Origin: Microcoleus sp. GA_180221_E-2-1-MAG-45_12
Lineage (GTDB): Bacteria > Cyanobacteriota > Cyanobacteriia > Cyanobacteriales > JAAUUE01
Assembly: GCA_020692245.1 (NCBI GenBank)
Contig: JAIMKT010000020.1
Coordinates: 1-36,382, forward strand
Direction of reading: 5' to 3'
Length of the DNA: 36,382 nt
Below are positions 1 to 9,344 of this stretch, piece by piece (position 1 is the stretch's first letter; each line of letters begins with the position of its first letter). The translations under genes and the position numbers were made by a program. Below the pieces are notes generated by a model that made no database searches, had not been told where the DNA came from, and worked only from the letters and a program-made list of their open reading frames with translations.

Positions 1-185
1 CCGTCGATGTCCACAGGAGGAGCAGCGATGAAGGCGATGATGAAGCAGGTGGTAGCGGTGAGCAGGGTTGGGATCATGATGACGCCGAACCAGCCTACAT
101 ACAGGCGGTTGTCGGTGCTGGTTACCCAGTTACAAAATCTTTCCCACACGCTATTTTGTTCGCGTTGTTGGATTGTTGTTGTCAT
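1..185 (-). CDS. psbA: Photosystem II D1 protein (PsbA), N-terminal fragment truncated by window edge
   Basis: Reverse-strand translation from ATG at 185: [62 protein letters not shown], the characteristic D1 N-terminus. Not in the supplied ORF list because it is partial. Confidence 0.97.
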   Translation of the reverse strand, partial: MTTTIQQREQNSVWERFCNWVTSTDNRLYVGWFGVIMIPTLLTATTCFIIAFIAAPPVDID

Positions 186-258
186 TTGTTTATGATGGCT
201 TTGTTTGTTTACGGTAAGGTGTTGTTTTCCTCACCTGAATATACATTAACTTCTTTAT

Positions 259-615
259 TTAGTTTTGTAAAGCAAAATTAACATCAGATTTACTTATATT
301 GAAATAACCAGGTGATAAGTAAATCAACAATATATTCCTCAAGCCCCTACAGAATAAGGAAAGCACAAGCTCAAGATATGTTGCTCTAACCATCTTAGGA
401 AGCAAAAATGTTAAGTTTTCCGCAGTTTGCCTTAATGTTTTGTAAAGATGTTTTGTAAAGATATTACGTAAAGCTGTCTTGGTAAGAATAGGATTATTCA
501 TGGAGAAAACTGGTATTGATAGAGGCTCAAGTCTTTCATAGTCAAGCTCCCCGTCTTTGTTAACAGGGGCAGATACATTCCTAGATATTGCGATCAAGCA
601 ATTACGATCAAGCAA
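259..615 (-). CDS. Hypothetical protein, 118 aa; possible remnant or spurious ORF upstream of psbA
   Basis: Open frame only, no recognised motif; its 3' end lies only 73 bp from the psbA start, where the psbA promoter/leader is expected. Confidence 0.3.
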   Translation of the reverse strand: MLDRNCLIAISRNVSAPVNKDGELDYERLEPLSIPVFSMNNPILTKTALRNIFTKHLYKTLRQTAENLTFLLPKMVRATYLELVLSLFCRGLRNILLIYLSPGYFNISKSDVNFALQN

Positions 616-688
616 TAAAATCCAGTTATGAGAGAGCTAACCCAGATTAGGCAACACAATCTACACAATCCATACAATCTACACACAA

Positions 689-1267
689 TTAACGGAAAGG
701 CTCACCCATAAACCAAGCAACTAGCGATCGCCGTACCCCTTGAGTTACTGGAGCGACTCGATGGAGCAGCATACTAGGGAAAACGATAATACTGCCTTGG
801 GGCTTGAATTCCTCTGGTTCCAAAACTAAGTCAGCAAAATTTTGGATTTGAAACTCTCCCCCTTGGTAAGTAGCTGGATCATTAAGTTGGATACTCATAC
901 TCAGCTTTCTAATCAAGCCATTCTGACCGGGAGAATTTCCACTATCCCGATGCCACACATACTGCTGCCCTTCTCCATAGACTGAGTATTGGAGAGCCTG
1001 AGTTGATTTGATCTCGTAGTGAAAAGTTTCTTGGTTTGCTAGTTGCATATAGTAGTTGGCAATACCGTAGAGCCAGTGGGGTTCACCGATACCAGACACA
1101 GAACTATTCCGATACTGCTCCATAACTTTGCCTTTGGCTCCGGGAGAGGGAATACCGATCGTGCCTGTGGTTCTCTCGATCGGGTCATAGAGGTTAATAA
1201 TCAGCTCGCATAATTCTTTTGGTAAAACTCCTGTCCAGTAGTGATAAAGAGGGGTATGTAAATTCAT
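689..1267 (-). CDS. 2OG-Fe(II) oxygenase family (prolyl 4-hydroxylase-like)
   Basis: HxD motif (WHRDSG), distal His and Arg (LLHRVAPVTQGVRRSLVAWF) typical of the double-stranded beta-helix dioxygenase fold. Confidence 0.8.
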   Translation of the reverse strand: MNLHTPLYHYWTGVLPKELCELIINLYDPIERTTGTIGIPSPGAKGKVMEQYRNSSVSGIGEPHWLYGIANYYMQLANQETFHYEIKSTQALQYSVYGEGQQYVWHRDSGNSPGQNGLIRKLSMSIQLNDPATYQGGEFQIQNFADLVLEPEEFKPQGSIIVFPSMLLHRVAPVTQGVRRSLVAWFMGEPFR

Positions 1268-1373
1268 AGTTAAGGTTAATTAATCCAAAATCAATCTAAA
1301 ATCAATCCAAAATAGTTATATTGCAAAAAATTTAGGGGCGTGACTTAGTTAAAGTCGTACCATAAATTCGTAG

Positions 1374-1393
1374 GGGCGTAAGGCTTTGCGCCC
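1374..1393. repeat. Dispersed hairpin repeat GGGCGTAAGGCTTTGCGCCC
   Basis: 8-bp self-complementary stem with 4-nt loop; related sequences at about 30384-30420 and 32668-32688. Confidence 0.6.
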
Positions 1394-1406
1394 TCTTTAC
1401 TCTGCC

Positions 1407-2549
1407 CTAGAAATCTACACCCCGTTTCAGGTCTACCCCTCGATCGGCGTAATGTTTATGACAGATCATCTCAGAATGAACACTAGCAAGGTTGAAATAG
1501 GGGGGATTTTTGAGACAGCGACCCGTGATGATAATCTCTGTATCCTTGGGTTTGCGGAGTAAAACTTGGACGATCGCCTCCCCATCTAGTAGCTCCAAAT
1601 CCACTGTGGGATTCAGTTCATCAAGGATAATCGTTTTGTACAAACCAGAAGCGATGGCAACCTTGGCAATTTCCCAGCCTCGTTCCGCTTCAATGCGATC
1701 GATCTCCTGTTGTTGTCCCCGCCAGACAATGGCATCCCGACCACAGCGATGATGATCTACCAGAGCCGGATAGGATTTTCGGAGGGCAGCGATCGCCGCA
1801 TCTTCCGTGTAGCCATCGCCTCCCTTCAGCCATTGCATAATCAGCACCCGGTGAGATTTATCACTACTAATACCTTTGCCGATCGCTTGGAGAGCCTTGC
1901 CTAGGGCATTGGTAGATTTGCCTTTCCCCGCCCCGGTGTAGATTTCAATTCCTTCAATACCTTGCGCCCGCGCCTCTGGATGTTGGTGGGGGACAGATTC
2001 ACTATGGAGGTCGGTAATTTCTAATAATTCCGGCGGTGTGCCTCGACCTGTAACAATTACTTCAATACCGGGGGGCTTATGCTTCAGGGTTTTAATCACT
2101 TCCTCTAGGGGCAGTAAACCCAAATCCAGCACTGGGTTGAGTTCATCAAGGACAATCACTGAATAAAGCTCTGAGGCGATCGCTCCCTTGGCAATATCCC
2201 AGCCCCGCCGGGCCTCTTTGGCATCAAACTTGGTAATCTCATCTTTATTAAAATAGGAAGCTCGACCTGTGCGGATATGATCAATTAGATGGGGAAATCC
2301 TCTCTGGAGAGCCTCGATCGCCGCATCTTCATCGTAGGTACGCCCCACGCCCTTGAGGAACCGCAACAACATCACCCGACTGGGAGTTTCTTCCCCGTCC
2401 CCATCAATGCCCAAACCAATCGATCGTAATACTACCCCCAACGCTGCCTGAGATTTTCCCTTACCCTTGCCATCATAAACATGGATTTGCCCCTCCAACC
2501 GTTCCGGGCGGATACTAGCAGTGCGAATCCCAATCCCATTCCTTGTCAT
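1407..2549 (-). CDS. Tandem-duplicated CobO/BtuR-like P-loop ATPase (corrinoid adenosyltransferase family)
   Basis: Two Walker A motifs (YDGKGKGKSQAALG and YTGAGKGKSTNALG), each followed by a VLDELN/ILDELN Walker B-like motif and a TGR motif. Confidence 0.85.
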   Translation of the reverse strand: MTRNGIGIRTASIRPERLEGQIHVYDGKGKGKSQAALGVVLRSIGLGIDGDGEETPSRVMLLRFLKGVGRTYDEDAAIEALQRGFPHLIDHIRTGRASYFNKDEITKFDAKEARRGWDIAKGAIASELYSVIVLDELNPVLDLGLLPLEEVIKTLKHKPPGIEVIVTGRGTPPELLEITDLHSESVPHQHPEARAQGIEGIEIYTGAGKGKSTNALGKALQAIGKGISSDKSHRVLIMQWLKGGDGYTEDAAIAALRKSYPALVDHHRCGRDAIVWRGQQQEIDRIEAERGWEIAKVAIASGLYKTIILDELNPTVDLELLDGEAIVQVLLRKPKDTEIIITGRCLKNPPYFNLASVHSEMICHKHYADRGVDLKRGVDF

Positions 2550-2570
2550 AATATCTAAGATTAAATTTCT

Positions 2571-3092
2571 ATGTTTTACTTGATTATCTTACCAGTAATT
2601 ATTTGGCAGTCTCTATACTTAATTATTGCGATAGCTTGGGATACATTTTTGTTTTACCAACAATTACGAGTTGGCAGAAAAATATCGATCGAATATGCCA
2701 GAACTCTAAATCTATTTAATATTGTAATTTGGTGGATGCTTTTTTTTATAATTAGACCATTCATCTCTCAAACTAGAGAACTAAATTTAATTAATATTCT
2801 GTTTTTTAGTCGCCCTTTTAATCAGGAATATGACGGCTTCTATCTGGACTTATTTTGGCTGTTTGTAATCGTGAGTGTGGGAACTGTAACTATAAAATTC
2901 ATTATGATGCGGACATTACAAAATCTCCTCCAAAACTTTTCACCGGGAATTCCTAGTGTTACTAAACAAGGTATGGAATATAAGCCCATTTTTACTTTTA
3001 CTGGAGAGCTGTTTGCGATTTTTTTATCTACACTATTAACTAATATAAGTATTGGTATTCTTGTCTTTCTCCGGTTTCTCCAATTCTCCTAA
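2571..3092 (+). CDS. fraC: Filament integrity protein FraC-like membrane protein
   Basis: 173 aa, about three hydrophobic segments, first gene of an operon followed by a FraD-like protein and an ABC-2 type permease; size and order match fraCDE of Anabaena. Confidence 0.75.
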   Translation: MFYLIILPVIIWQSLYLIIAIAWDTFLFYQQLRVGRKISIEYARTLNLFNIVIWWMLFFIIRPFISQTRELNLINILFFSRPFNQEYDGFYLDLFWLFVIVSVGTVTIKFIMMRTLQNLLQNFSPGIPSVTKQGMEYKPIFTFTGELFAIFLSTLLTNISIGILVFLRFLQFS

Positions 3093-3106
3093 GTCAAAAC
3101 TAAGAT

Positions 3107-4183
3107 ATGCAAACAATTAACGACTTTTTAAGAAAGAAACTCCTAGATTTTTGGAAGTGGCTAGAAAAATCTCTCAAGCCACCGATCATATTTTCCTACC
3201 AGACTTTAATTCTTTTGAGTATTTATTCCTTAGTACTGGGGTTATTAACTACTGAATTTACCAATAGAGCAATTATTGCCTGTGGCTGGATGTTTTTCTT
3301 GTTGGGAACTGCTTGGGGATTAAATGAGAAACCCATCAGAATCGGCTCTTTTCTACTCAACTTTTGGATTATGTCAGTTCTCATCTGCATATTTGTCTTT
3401 GGCTATATTTTAGAAGATTTGTTTCAACCAGAACTATGGGTGACTTTGCCTTTGGTCGTAATTTTAATTATGACAATTAATGAATTTACAAATTCCAAGT
3501 TGCAGTTTCAAATACCTACTGTCGCTATTCGCCAGAGGCTTTTTACTCAGTTGGCAGTGCATTTACTAATTAGCTGTTGGATGCAGTTCTTTATAGTAGT
3601 TGATGATATAATTAAGAACTATCCAGTCTTGGTGAGAGAAGATTTCAGGAATAGTATTTTCGTGAATAAATTGCCATTTTTGCCAGCACCTAAATCTAGA
3701 GGAGAATTAGCCTTAGAGTCTGTGGTTACAGTGGTTGAAGAAAGATTAAATAATCAATCTTGGCAAACAATTGAGTCATTATTGGAGCCGACTAATCGAG
3801 AACAATGGATTGGGGAAATTTGGCAGGAATTCTTACCTGAAAATCCTAATATTTTGTCTATAACCCCCAATACTAAAGAGAATGACCTATGGGAATTTAC
3901 AACCAATGCTATCCCAGAGAATAATGGTTATCTTTTGACCCTGATTACCGAGTGGCAGGGGCCTAGGGCGGGGGCGGGAAAGATTAGTTTTGTCAGTAAT
4001 TGCGAAATTCGGCGATCGAGCGAGCCATTTACAGAGCCATTTACAGAGCCATCCACAGAACTGCCTATAGAGACTTTTGTAGAACCTTTTATTAATAACT
4101 TACCTAACTCCGTAGTGCCTGAAGGGACTTCTCCTAGTAAAATAGAATGTCGATCGATCGAAGAAGTAAGGAGAAATTCATGA
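3107..4183 (+). CDS. fraD: Filament integrity / septal protein FraD-like
   Basis: 358 aa with N-terminal TM cluster and long soluble C-terminal part; located between FraC-like and FraE-like genes. Confidence 0.75.
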   Translation: MQTINDFLRKKLLDFWKWLEKSLKPPIIFSYQTLILLSIYSLVLGLLTTEFTNRAIIACGWMFFLLGTAWGLNEKPIRIGSFLLNFWIMSVLICIFVFGYILEDLFQPELWVTLPLVVILIMTINEFTNSKLQFQIPTVAIRQRLFTQLAVHLLISCWMQFFIVVDDIIKNYPVLVREDFRNSIFVNKLPFLPAPKSRGELALESVVTVVEERLNNQSWQTIESLLEPTNREQWIGEIWQEFLPENPNILSITPNTKENDLWEFTTNAIPENNGYLLTLITEWQGPRAGAGKISFVSNCEIRRSSEPFTEPFTEPSTELPIETFVEPFINNLPNSVVPEGTSPSKIECRSIEEVRRNS

Positions 4184-4953
4184 GTATGAGAAGAATTTGG
4201 GCTGTCACTCTCAATGTATTCCGGGAGGTCATTCGCGATCGGATTCTCTATGTAATTGGTTTCTTTGCCCTAGTAATGGTGGTTGCCCTCCGGCTATTAC
4301 CAGATTTGGCTGCTGCTCAAGAAGCAAAAATTAGTATTGATTTTGGGTTAGCAACTATCAATATTATTGGAGTTTTAGTTGCAATTTTTGTTGGTACAAG
4401 TTTGGTGAATAAAGAAATTGAAAAGAAAACTATTCTTGTCTTGATTCCTAAACCTATTAGTCGTTGGGAATTTATCCTAGGTAAACACTTAGGCTTATCT
4501 GGCGTGATGGCGGTGTTAATAGCATCTATGACTATTATTTACCTCATTTTATTGAATTTTTACAATATTAGTTATCCTTTAGGAAATATTTTATTAGCAG
4601 TAGGTTATTTGTTTTTTCAAGTTAGCCTGATTGTGGCGGTAGCGATTTTATTTGGAGTTTTCACTAGTCCATTACTGGGAATTTTGCTAAGTGTAGGAAT
4701 TTATTTGATGGGGAATTACACCCGTGATTTAGTCGAGGTGGGGAAACTTTCTCAGAATCCGCAACTAGAATCGATCGCCCAAGCTCTCTATATAATTCTT
4801 CCTGATCTATCAAGACTAGATATCAAAAATACTGCCGTCTATGGAGTTCTCCCAAGCGTGGGAAATATTTTTACTGATGGTTTTTACGGATTGGTTTATA
4901 CATTATTACTGCTAGCGATCGCTACCCTAATTTTTTCTCGCCGTCAATTTTAA
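4180..4953 (+). CDS. fraE: ABC-2 type permease, FraE-like
   Basis: MRRIWAVTLNVFREVIRDRILYVIGFFALVMV... multi-TM ABC-2 permease; ATGA overlap with the fraD stop codon at 4180-4183. Confidence 0.8.
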   Translation: MSMRRIWAVTLNVFREVIRDRILYVIGFFALVMVVALRLLPDLAAAQEAKISIDFGLATINIIGVLVAIFVGTSLVNKEIEKKTILVLIPKPISRWEFILGKHLGLSGVMAVLIASMTIIYLILLNFYNISYPLGNILLAVGYLFFQVSLIVAVAILFGVFTSPLLGILLSVGIYLMGNYTRDLVEVGKLSQNPQLESIAQALYIILPDLSRLDIKNTAVYGVLPSVGNIFTDGFYGLVYTLLLLAIATLIFSRRQF

Positions 4954-4975
4954 GATTTTCATATCATCTATTTCA

Positions 4976-6211
4976 TCAAATACCTTGGATTAGTAATAAT
5001 ACAGTTTGAATTAAGCCTACTACTAAACCTAAAATTCCCCCAAGATTGACGATCGCTTGCAGTTCACTTTTGACGATCGCTTGAATATTACTTTCTAAAT
5101 CAGCCGGGGAAGTTGCCTTGACTCGATCGATAATTACCTGATCAATAGACAAAATCGGAATTGCTTTAGCCACAATTTTTTCTAAATCCTGCTCTAGATA
5201 TCGCTCCAGAACTAGGGCTAACTCTTGACTAACTACCCCCAAAGAAGTGGTGACAGTTTCCGAAGTTTGTAGACGATTTAGGATCAAACTTGCCAAGCCA
5301 TCCCACTCCACAGATTGACTCAAACCTTGGAGGAGGTCTGTACCTTTTTCTTGGAGATAGTTGCGAATTGCTTCCCGGGTGGTTTTGCGGAGTTGACGCA
5401 CCGTGGACATGGGCAGATTTTGCAGAGATAGAGTCTGTAGCCATTCTTGTAGGCGATCGCCAATCTTCAGGATCGTAATTAACTCCAAAATCTTGGCATT
5501 GCTTGCATCCCGCTCGTCAAGACAATAAGTTCGTAGGCGCACCAAAGAATTCCGCAACCCAAACAGATTAGCCACTACCCAATAAGTGCCGCTAGATTTT
5601 TCTCGAAACACTTCATCAATCACCTGAATATTGCGATCGGTCAAAAACTCAATCACCGCCTGCCGTAGCACCTCTGGGGGAAACACCACCTCTAGGAGCC
5701 ATTCTGACAATTTACCCGCCTGCGCTGGGTTGAGACTAAGTTCCAGTAGCACCTGATCAAAAATCTGATTTACCTGCGCTTCCAGAAAATCTTCCCGCCG
5801 AGCCAACACCTTCAGCAATCTCGGCAGCGACTCCCCTACCAAATCCCGGAGAATTCCCCCCAAAATTCTTGCTGTTTTTTGTTCTTTATCAATCTTCACT
5901 TGATTGAGTGCCGACTGGAGTAGCCAGAGGATAGCAGCTTGGACTCGCTCAGTTTGTAACAGTCTCCGGGCAATTCCTTCGAGTTCGCTGGGGGTGAGCA
6001 AAGCACCCATGATGGTGTCAGAGATCCGTAGGGCCAAGCGTTCCTGACTGCCGGGAATCAGTCCGGGAGTAAAGGGCAGTTGATATTTGCCTAGGTAGAT
6101 TGGCTTGTAGGGACGAAACAGCATTTTAATGGCTAGATCGTTGGTGAAGTAGCCAATAATTGCCCCCGCAAGGGGTGGTGTAAGATAAAGCCAGAGGTTA
6201 GAGAGTTCCAA
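4976..6211 (-). CDS. DUF445 family membrane-associated protein
   Basis: [48 protein letters not shown] is the characteristic DUF445 N-terminus; C-terminal [17 protein letters not shown]. Confidence 0.88.
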   Translation of the reverse strand: MELSNLWLYLTPPLAGAIIGYFTNDLAIKMLFRPYKPIYLGKYQLPFTPGLIPGSQERLALRISDTIMGALLTPSELEGIARRLLQTERVQAAILWLLQSALNQVKIDKEQKTARILGGILRDLVGESLPRLLKVLARREDFLEAQVNQIFDQVLLELSLNPAQAGKLSEWLLEVVFPPEVLRQAVIEFLTDRNIQVIDEVFREKSSGTYWVVANLFGLRNSLVRLRTYCLDERDASNAKILELITILKIGDRLQEWLQTLSLQNLPMSTVRQLRKTTREAIRNYLQEKGTDLLQGLSQSVEWDGLASLILNRLQTSETVTTSLGVVSQELALVLERYLEQDLEKIVAKAIPILSIDQVIIDRVKATSPADLESNIQAIVKSELQAIVNLGGILGLVVGLIQTVLLLIQGI

Positions 6212-6319
6212 GGTGAGGAGAAAATTAATAACTCATCTATTCTAACGCTCAGAACCCCCTGAGTTTTGTGCCAAAGTTATTGAAAAATTCTTATTGAAAA
6301 ATTCTTGTTAAGAAATTCG

Positions 6320-7414
6320 ATGATCAATCTTGATGACGAATCCCTCATGCACCGTTGCTTAGATTTAGCCAAAAAAGCCTTGGGAAAAACTAGTCCCAAT
6401 CCCTTGGTGGGGTCAGTAGTGGTGAAAAATGGACAGATTATTGGGTCAGGTTTCCATCCGGGAGCAGGACAACCCCACGCAGAAGTTTTTGCCCTCCGGG
6501 AAGCAGGAGCCGAGGCGGCAGGGGCTACGGTGTATGTAAATCTGGAACCTTGTAATCATTATGGCAGGACTCCTCCTTGTACTGAGGCTTTGATCGGGGC
6601 AGGGGTAAAAAAAGTGGTGGTAGGGATGGTGGATCCGGATCCTCGGGTGCAGGGCGGGGGGATCGATCGACTACGCCAAGCTGGAATAGAAGTGGTGGTG
6701 GGCATTGCTGAAGCTGCCTGTCAGGAATTAAATGAAGCCTTTTGCCATCGAGTCCTGCATCATTTACCCTTGGGGATTTTCAAGTATGCCATGACCCTAG
6801 ACGGGAAGATTGCCACTAGTACGGGGCATAGTAGTTGGGTAACGGGTGCAGTTGCCAGGCAACGGGTGCATCATCTCCGAGCCACCTGTGATGCAGTGAT
6901 TATCGGGGGGAATACTCTGCGCCGTGATCATCCCCAGTTGACAACCCACGGAGTCGCTGACCACAATCCCCTCCGAGTAGTCATGAGCCGGAGTCTAGAT
7001 TTGCCTGCTGTGACTCCTTTGTGGGATCAAACTATTGCTAAAACCCTTGTCTTCACCGCACCGGGAACTAATCCTCAGTTACGATCGAGCCTCCTCGCTC
7101 AAGGAGTAGAAATCATTGATTTAGAAAATTTAACTCCCCGTGGAGTTATGGCTAATCTCTACGAACGGGGTTGTGCCTCGGTGTTGTGGGAATGTGGAGG
7201 CAATCTGGGGGCGCAGGCGATCGCCCAAGGCGTGGTTCAAAAAATCTGGGCGTTTATTGCTCCCAAAATTATCGGTGGTGCAGGGTATGCCCCGGTAGGT
7301 GATCTGGGCTTAAAATTTATGACGGAAGCTCTGGAGCTAGAAAGAGTTACCCTAGAGGCAGTTGATCAAGATTTCCTTTTCCAAGGCTACTTAACAGTGA
7401 ACAGTAAACAGTAA
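6320..7414 (+). CDS. ribD: Bifunctional riboflavin biosynthesis protein RibD (deaminase/reductase)
   Basis: HAEVFAL and EPCNHYGRTPPCTEALI zinc deaminase motifs; ALTLDGKIA-like YAMTLDGKIATSTGHSSWVTG reductase motif. Confidence 0.96.
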   Translation: MINLDDESLMHRCLDLAKKALGKTSPNPLVGSVVVKNGQIIGSGFHPGAGQPHAEVFALREAGAEAAGATVYVNLEPCNHYGRTPPCTEALIGAGVKKVVVGMVDPDPRVQGGGIDRLRQAGIEVVVGIAEAACQELNEAFCHRVLHHLPLGIFKYAMTLDGKIATSTGHSSWVTGAVARQRVHHLRATCDAVIIGGNTLRRDHPQLTTHGVADHNPLRVVMSRSLDLPAVTPLWDQTIAKTLVFTAPGTNPQLRSSLLAQGVEIIDLENLTPRGVMANLYERGCASVLWECGGNLGAQAIAQGVVQKIWAFIAPKIIGGAGYAPVGDLGLKFMTEALELERVTLEAVDQDFLFQGYLTVNSKQ

Positions 7415-7427
7415 ACAGTAAACAGGG
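7393..7427. repeat. Heptameric short tandem repeat (AACAGTR), about 5 units, overlapping the ribD 3' end
   Basis: AACAGTG AACAGTA AACAGTA AACAGTA AACAGGG read directly. Confidence 0.9.
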
Positions 7428-7510
7428 AAGATGTTTAATCAATTTTTTCTAATTGATAACTGATAACTCTACCTCCTTTACCTCCCTTTATCTCCCCTTA
7501 CCTCCTTCCC

Positions 7511-7549
7511 TGATAACTGATAACTGATAACTGATAACTGATAACTGAT
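7511..7549. repeat. Heptameric short tandem repeat (TGATAAC), 5 units, abutting the stop codon of the next gene; 2 more units at 7454-7467
   Basis: TGATAAC x5 followed by TGAT read directly. Confidence 0.92.
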
Positions 7550-9006
7550 TAGAAGAACTCCCCTACCCGAAATTTGTTTTTAACTTCCTGCCAGAGGTGA
7601 TAAAACTTAGACTGGCGATCGAGCCATTGGGCAGCGGTGCGTTGGAGCAGGGAGCAGTTAACTTCTGGCAATTGGGCAAGGTCAGCAACTCGGAGATGCG
7701 ATCGCATGGCAAGGCTAACAAGAGAAATTAATTCTGTAGCTTGATCACCCACGATCGTCGCCCCCAAAATTACCCCATTAGGCTGTACCACCAGTTGACA
7801 AAATCCGGTTAAATCTTCTCTGATCTGCGCTAGGGGCTGGTCTTTGACGTATTCCCGCAAGGTGATCACTCGTTTCTTATACTTTTGTCTAGCTTCCCGT
7901 TCCGTCATACCAATTCTCGCCAAGGAGGGCTTGGTATAAGTCAGTTTCCCCGATGGGCTAGATACTGGAAACAGAGGCTGGATCAGGATGTTTTTGAGGA
8001 GGGTGCGGATTTGCTGGGCAGATTCTGCGGTGAAGGGGTGATTGTAGGCGTAGATCCGAGTATTGGTAGTTTGCAGATATTGATTGGTGACAATTCCTTT
8101 TTTAGTAGTTTGCACCCCAGCAACCTCAAGGTTCAGGTTTTGGGTAGAGGGTACTTGTTGAGAACAGAGGAGTATTTGTTCGGCTTCGATCGCTCGATCG
8201 CCCGCCTGTACCCATTGTTGCCCATCAATTTGCCTGATTAATTTCACCGGACTATTGGTAATTAACCGAATCCCTTGAGCTTCTAGCTGCCCTTGGATTA
8301 GATAATTGGCGATCGGCTCCTCTTGGGGCAGGAATTGAACTTTGGGACTAATCAGGGTAACGGTCTTTCCCGATTGCTGCAAAATCTGACTAATTTCGGC
8401 TCCTTGGTAAGGGTTGCCCATAACTAGCCAAGATTGGGCTGCCAATTGCTTTTTTAATTGCTCTAGACTCTCTGAATTGTTTCCCCTCAAATCCGCCGCT
8501 ATTAAATCCGCCAACGTTAGATAATTTACAGTTGGCAAACCGGGAATTTCTGGCAGTACAGGGATTAATTCTGGTGCTAATAGATAGTGGTGCGATCGAA
8601 GTAGTCGCTGCCCGACCCGGAAACCAATTGTTTGAGAATTTTTTTGAGGATTTTGATTCCGTCGAGACCCCGACTCCAGCCGTTGAAATTCTCCCTGTCC
8701 CACAATCACATCTACCCCCAAACTACTCAGCCCCCTCAAGCTCAATTCCTCTGGCAGGAGTTCTATAAATTTTTGATATTGTTCTAAGAGAGTCCCTAAA
8801 TCCTGTGCTGTTGGAGATGCTAAATTAATTGACTCGTTGGCATAGCCTTCCCTTTGGGAAATCGCCCCTAGGGGAAAAAAAGGTTGCATTCGTACTTTCG
8901 ATCGCTCCACCAAAGCGACTCTCGCCCCTTGTTGTCTAGCCAGTCCCGCCCCATAGCGAGCCGCATAGCTTCCCCCCGCAATTACTAGGTCGTATTCCAC
9001 CTGCAT
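7549..9006 (-). CDS. NAD(P)/FAD-dependent oxidoreductase, class-I disulfide-reductase-like but lacking the CxxxxC motif
   Basis: N-terminal FAD dinucleotide fold YDLVIAGGSYAARYGAGLARQQGARVALVER; C-terminal dimerisation region IGMTEREARQKY...GATIVGDQATELISLVSLAM as in dihydrolipoamide/mercuric reductases. Confidence 0.85.
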   Translation of the reverse strand: MQVEYDLVIAGGSYAARYGAGLARQQGARVALVERSKVRMQPFFPLGAISQREGYANESINLASPTAQDLGTLLEQYQKFIELLPEELSLRGLSSLGVDVIVGQGEFQRLESGSRRNQNPQKNSQTIGFRVGQRLLRSHHYLLAPELIPVLPEIPGLPTVNYLTLADLIAADLRGNNSESLEQLKKQLAAQSWLVMGNPYQGAEISQILQQSGKTVTLISPKVQFLPQEEPIANYLIQGQLEAQGIRLITNSPVKLIRQIDGQQWVQAGDRAIEAEQILLCSQQVPSTQNLNLEVAGVQTTKKGIVTNQYLQTTNTRIYAYNHPFTAESAQQIRTLLKNILIQPLFPVSSPSGKLTYTKPSLARIGMTEREARQKYKKRVITLREYVKDQPLAQIREDLTGFCQLVVQPNGVILGATIVGDQATELISLVSLAMRSHLRVADLAQLPEVNCSLLQRTAAQWLDRQSKFYHLWQEVKNKFRVGEFF

Positions 9007-9344
9007 GAATTTTCTAACACCTAATTTAATTAATTTGGGGAATCTGTAGATTAATCTTTAGATCATGCCCTATCCACTATCTTAAACAAAAGATGTCTTC
9101 TCAGCGAGGAACTAGTTGTGTGCTAAGATGAGGGTTTGAAAAATAAAATAATCTCTAAATCACCTAAGACTTAAAGTGTTGTTGCATCTTCACTAATTCT
9201 AAAACCTTAAAAATTCTTGCTAATTACCCGACTTGTAGATGGGGATCAGCAATTAGAATTATTAACAATATTGATTACTTTGATTCGTTTGATTAATTAA
9301 CGATCGAGTAACTTTTAACATAATAACTTTTGACATAGTAATTC

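Noticed and set aside
7-195. + strand 62-aa [17 protein letters not shown]...
   Set aside because: Antisense to the psbA N-terminus, which is unambiguous on the minus strand.
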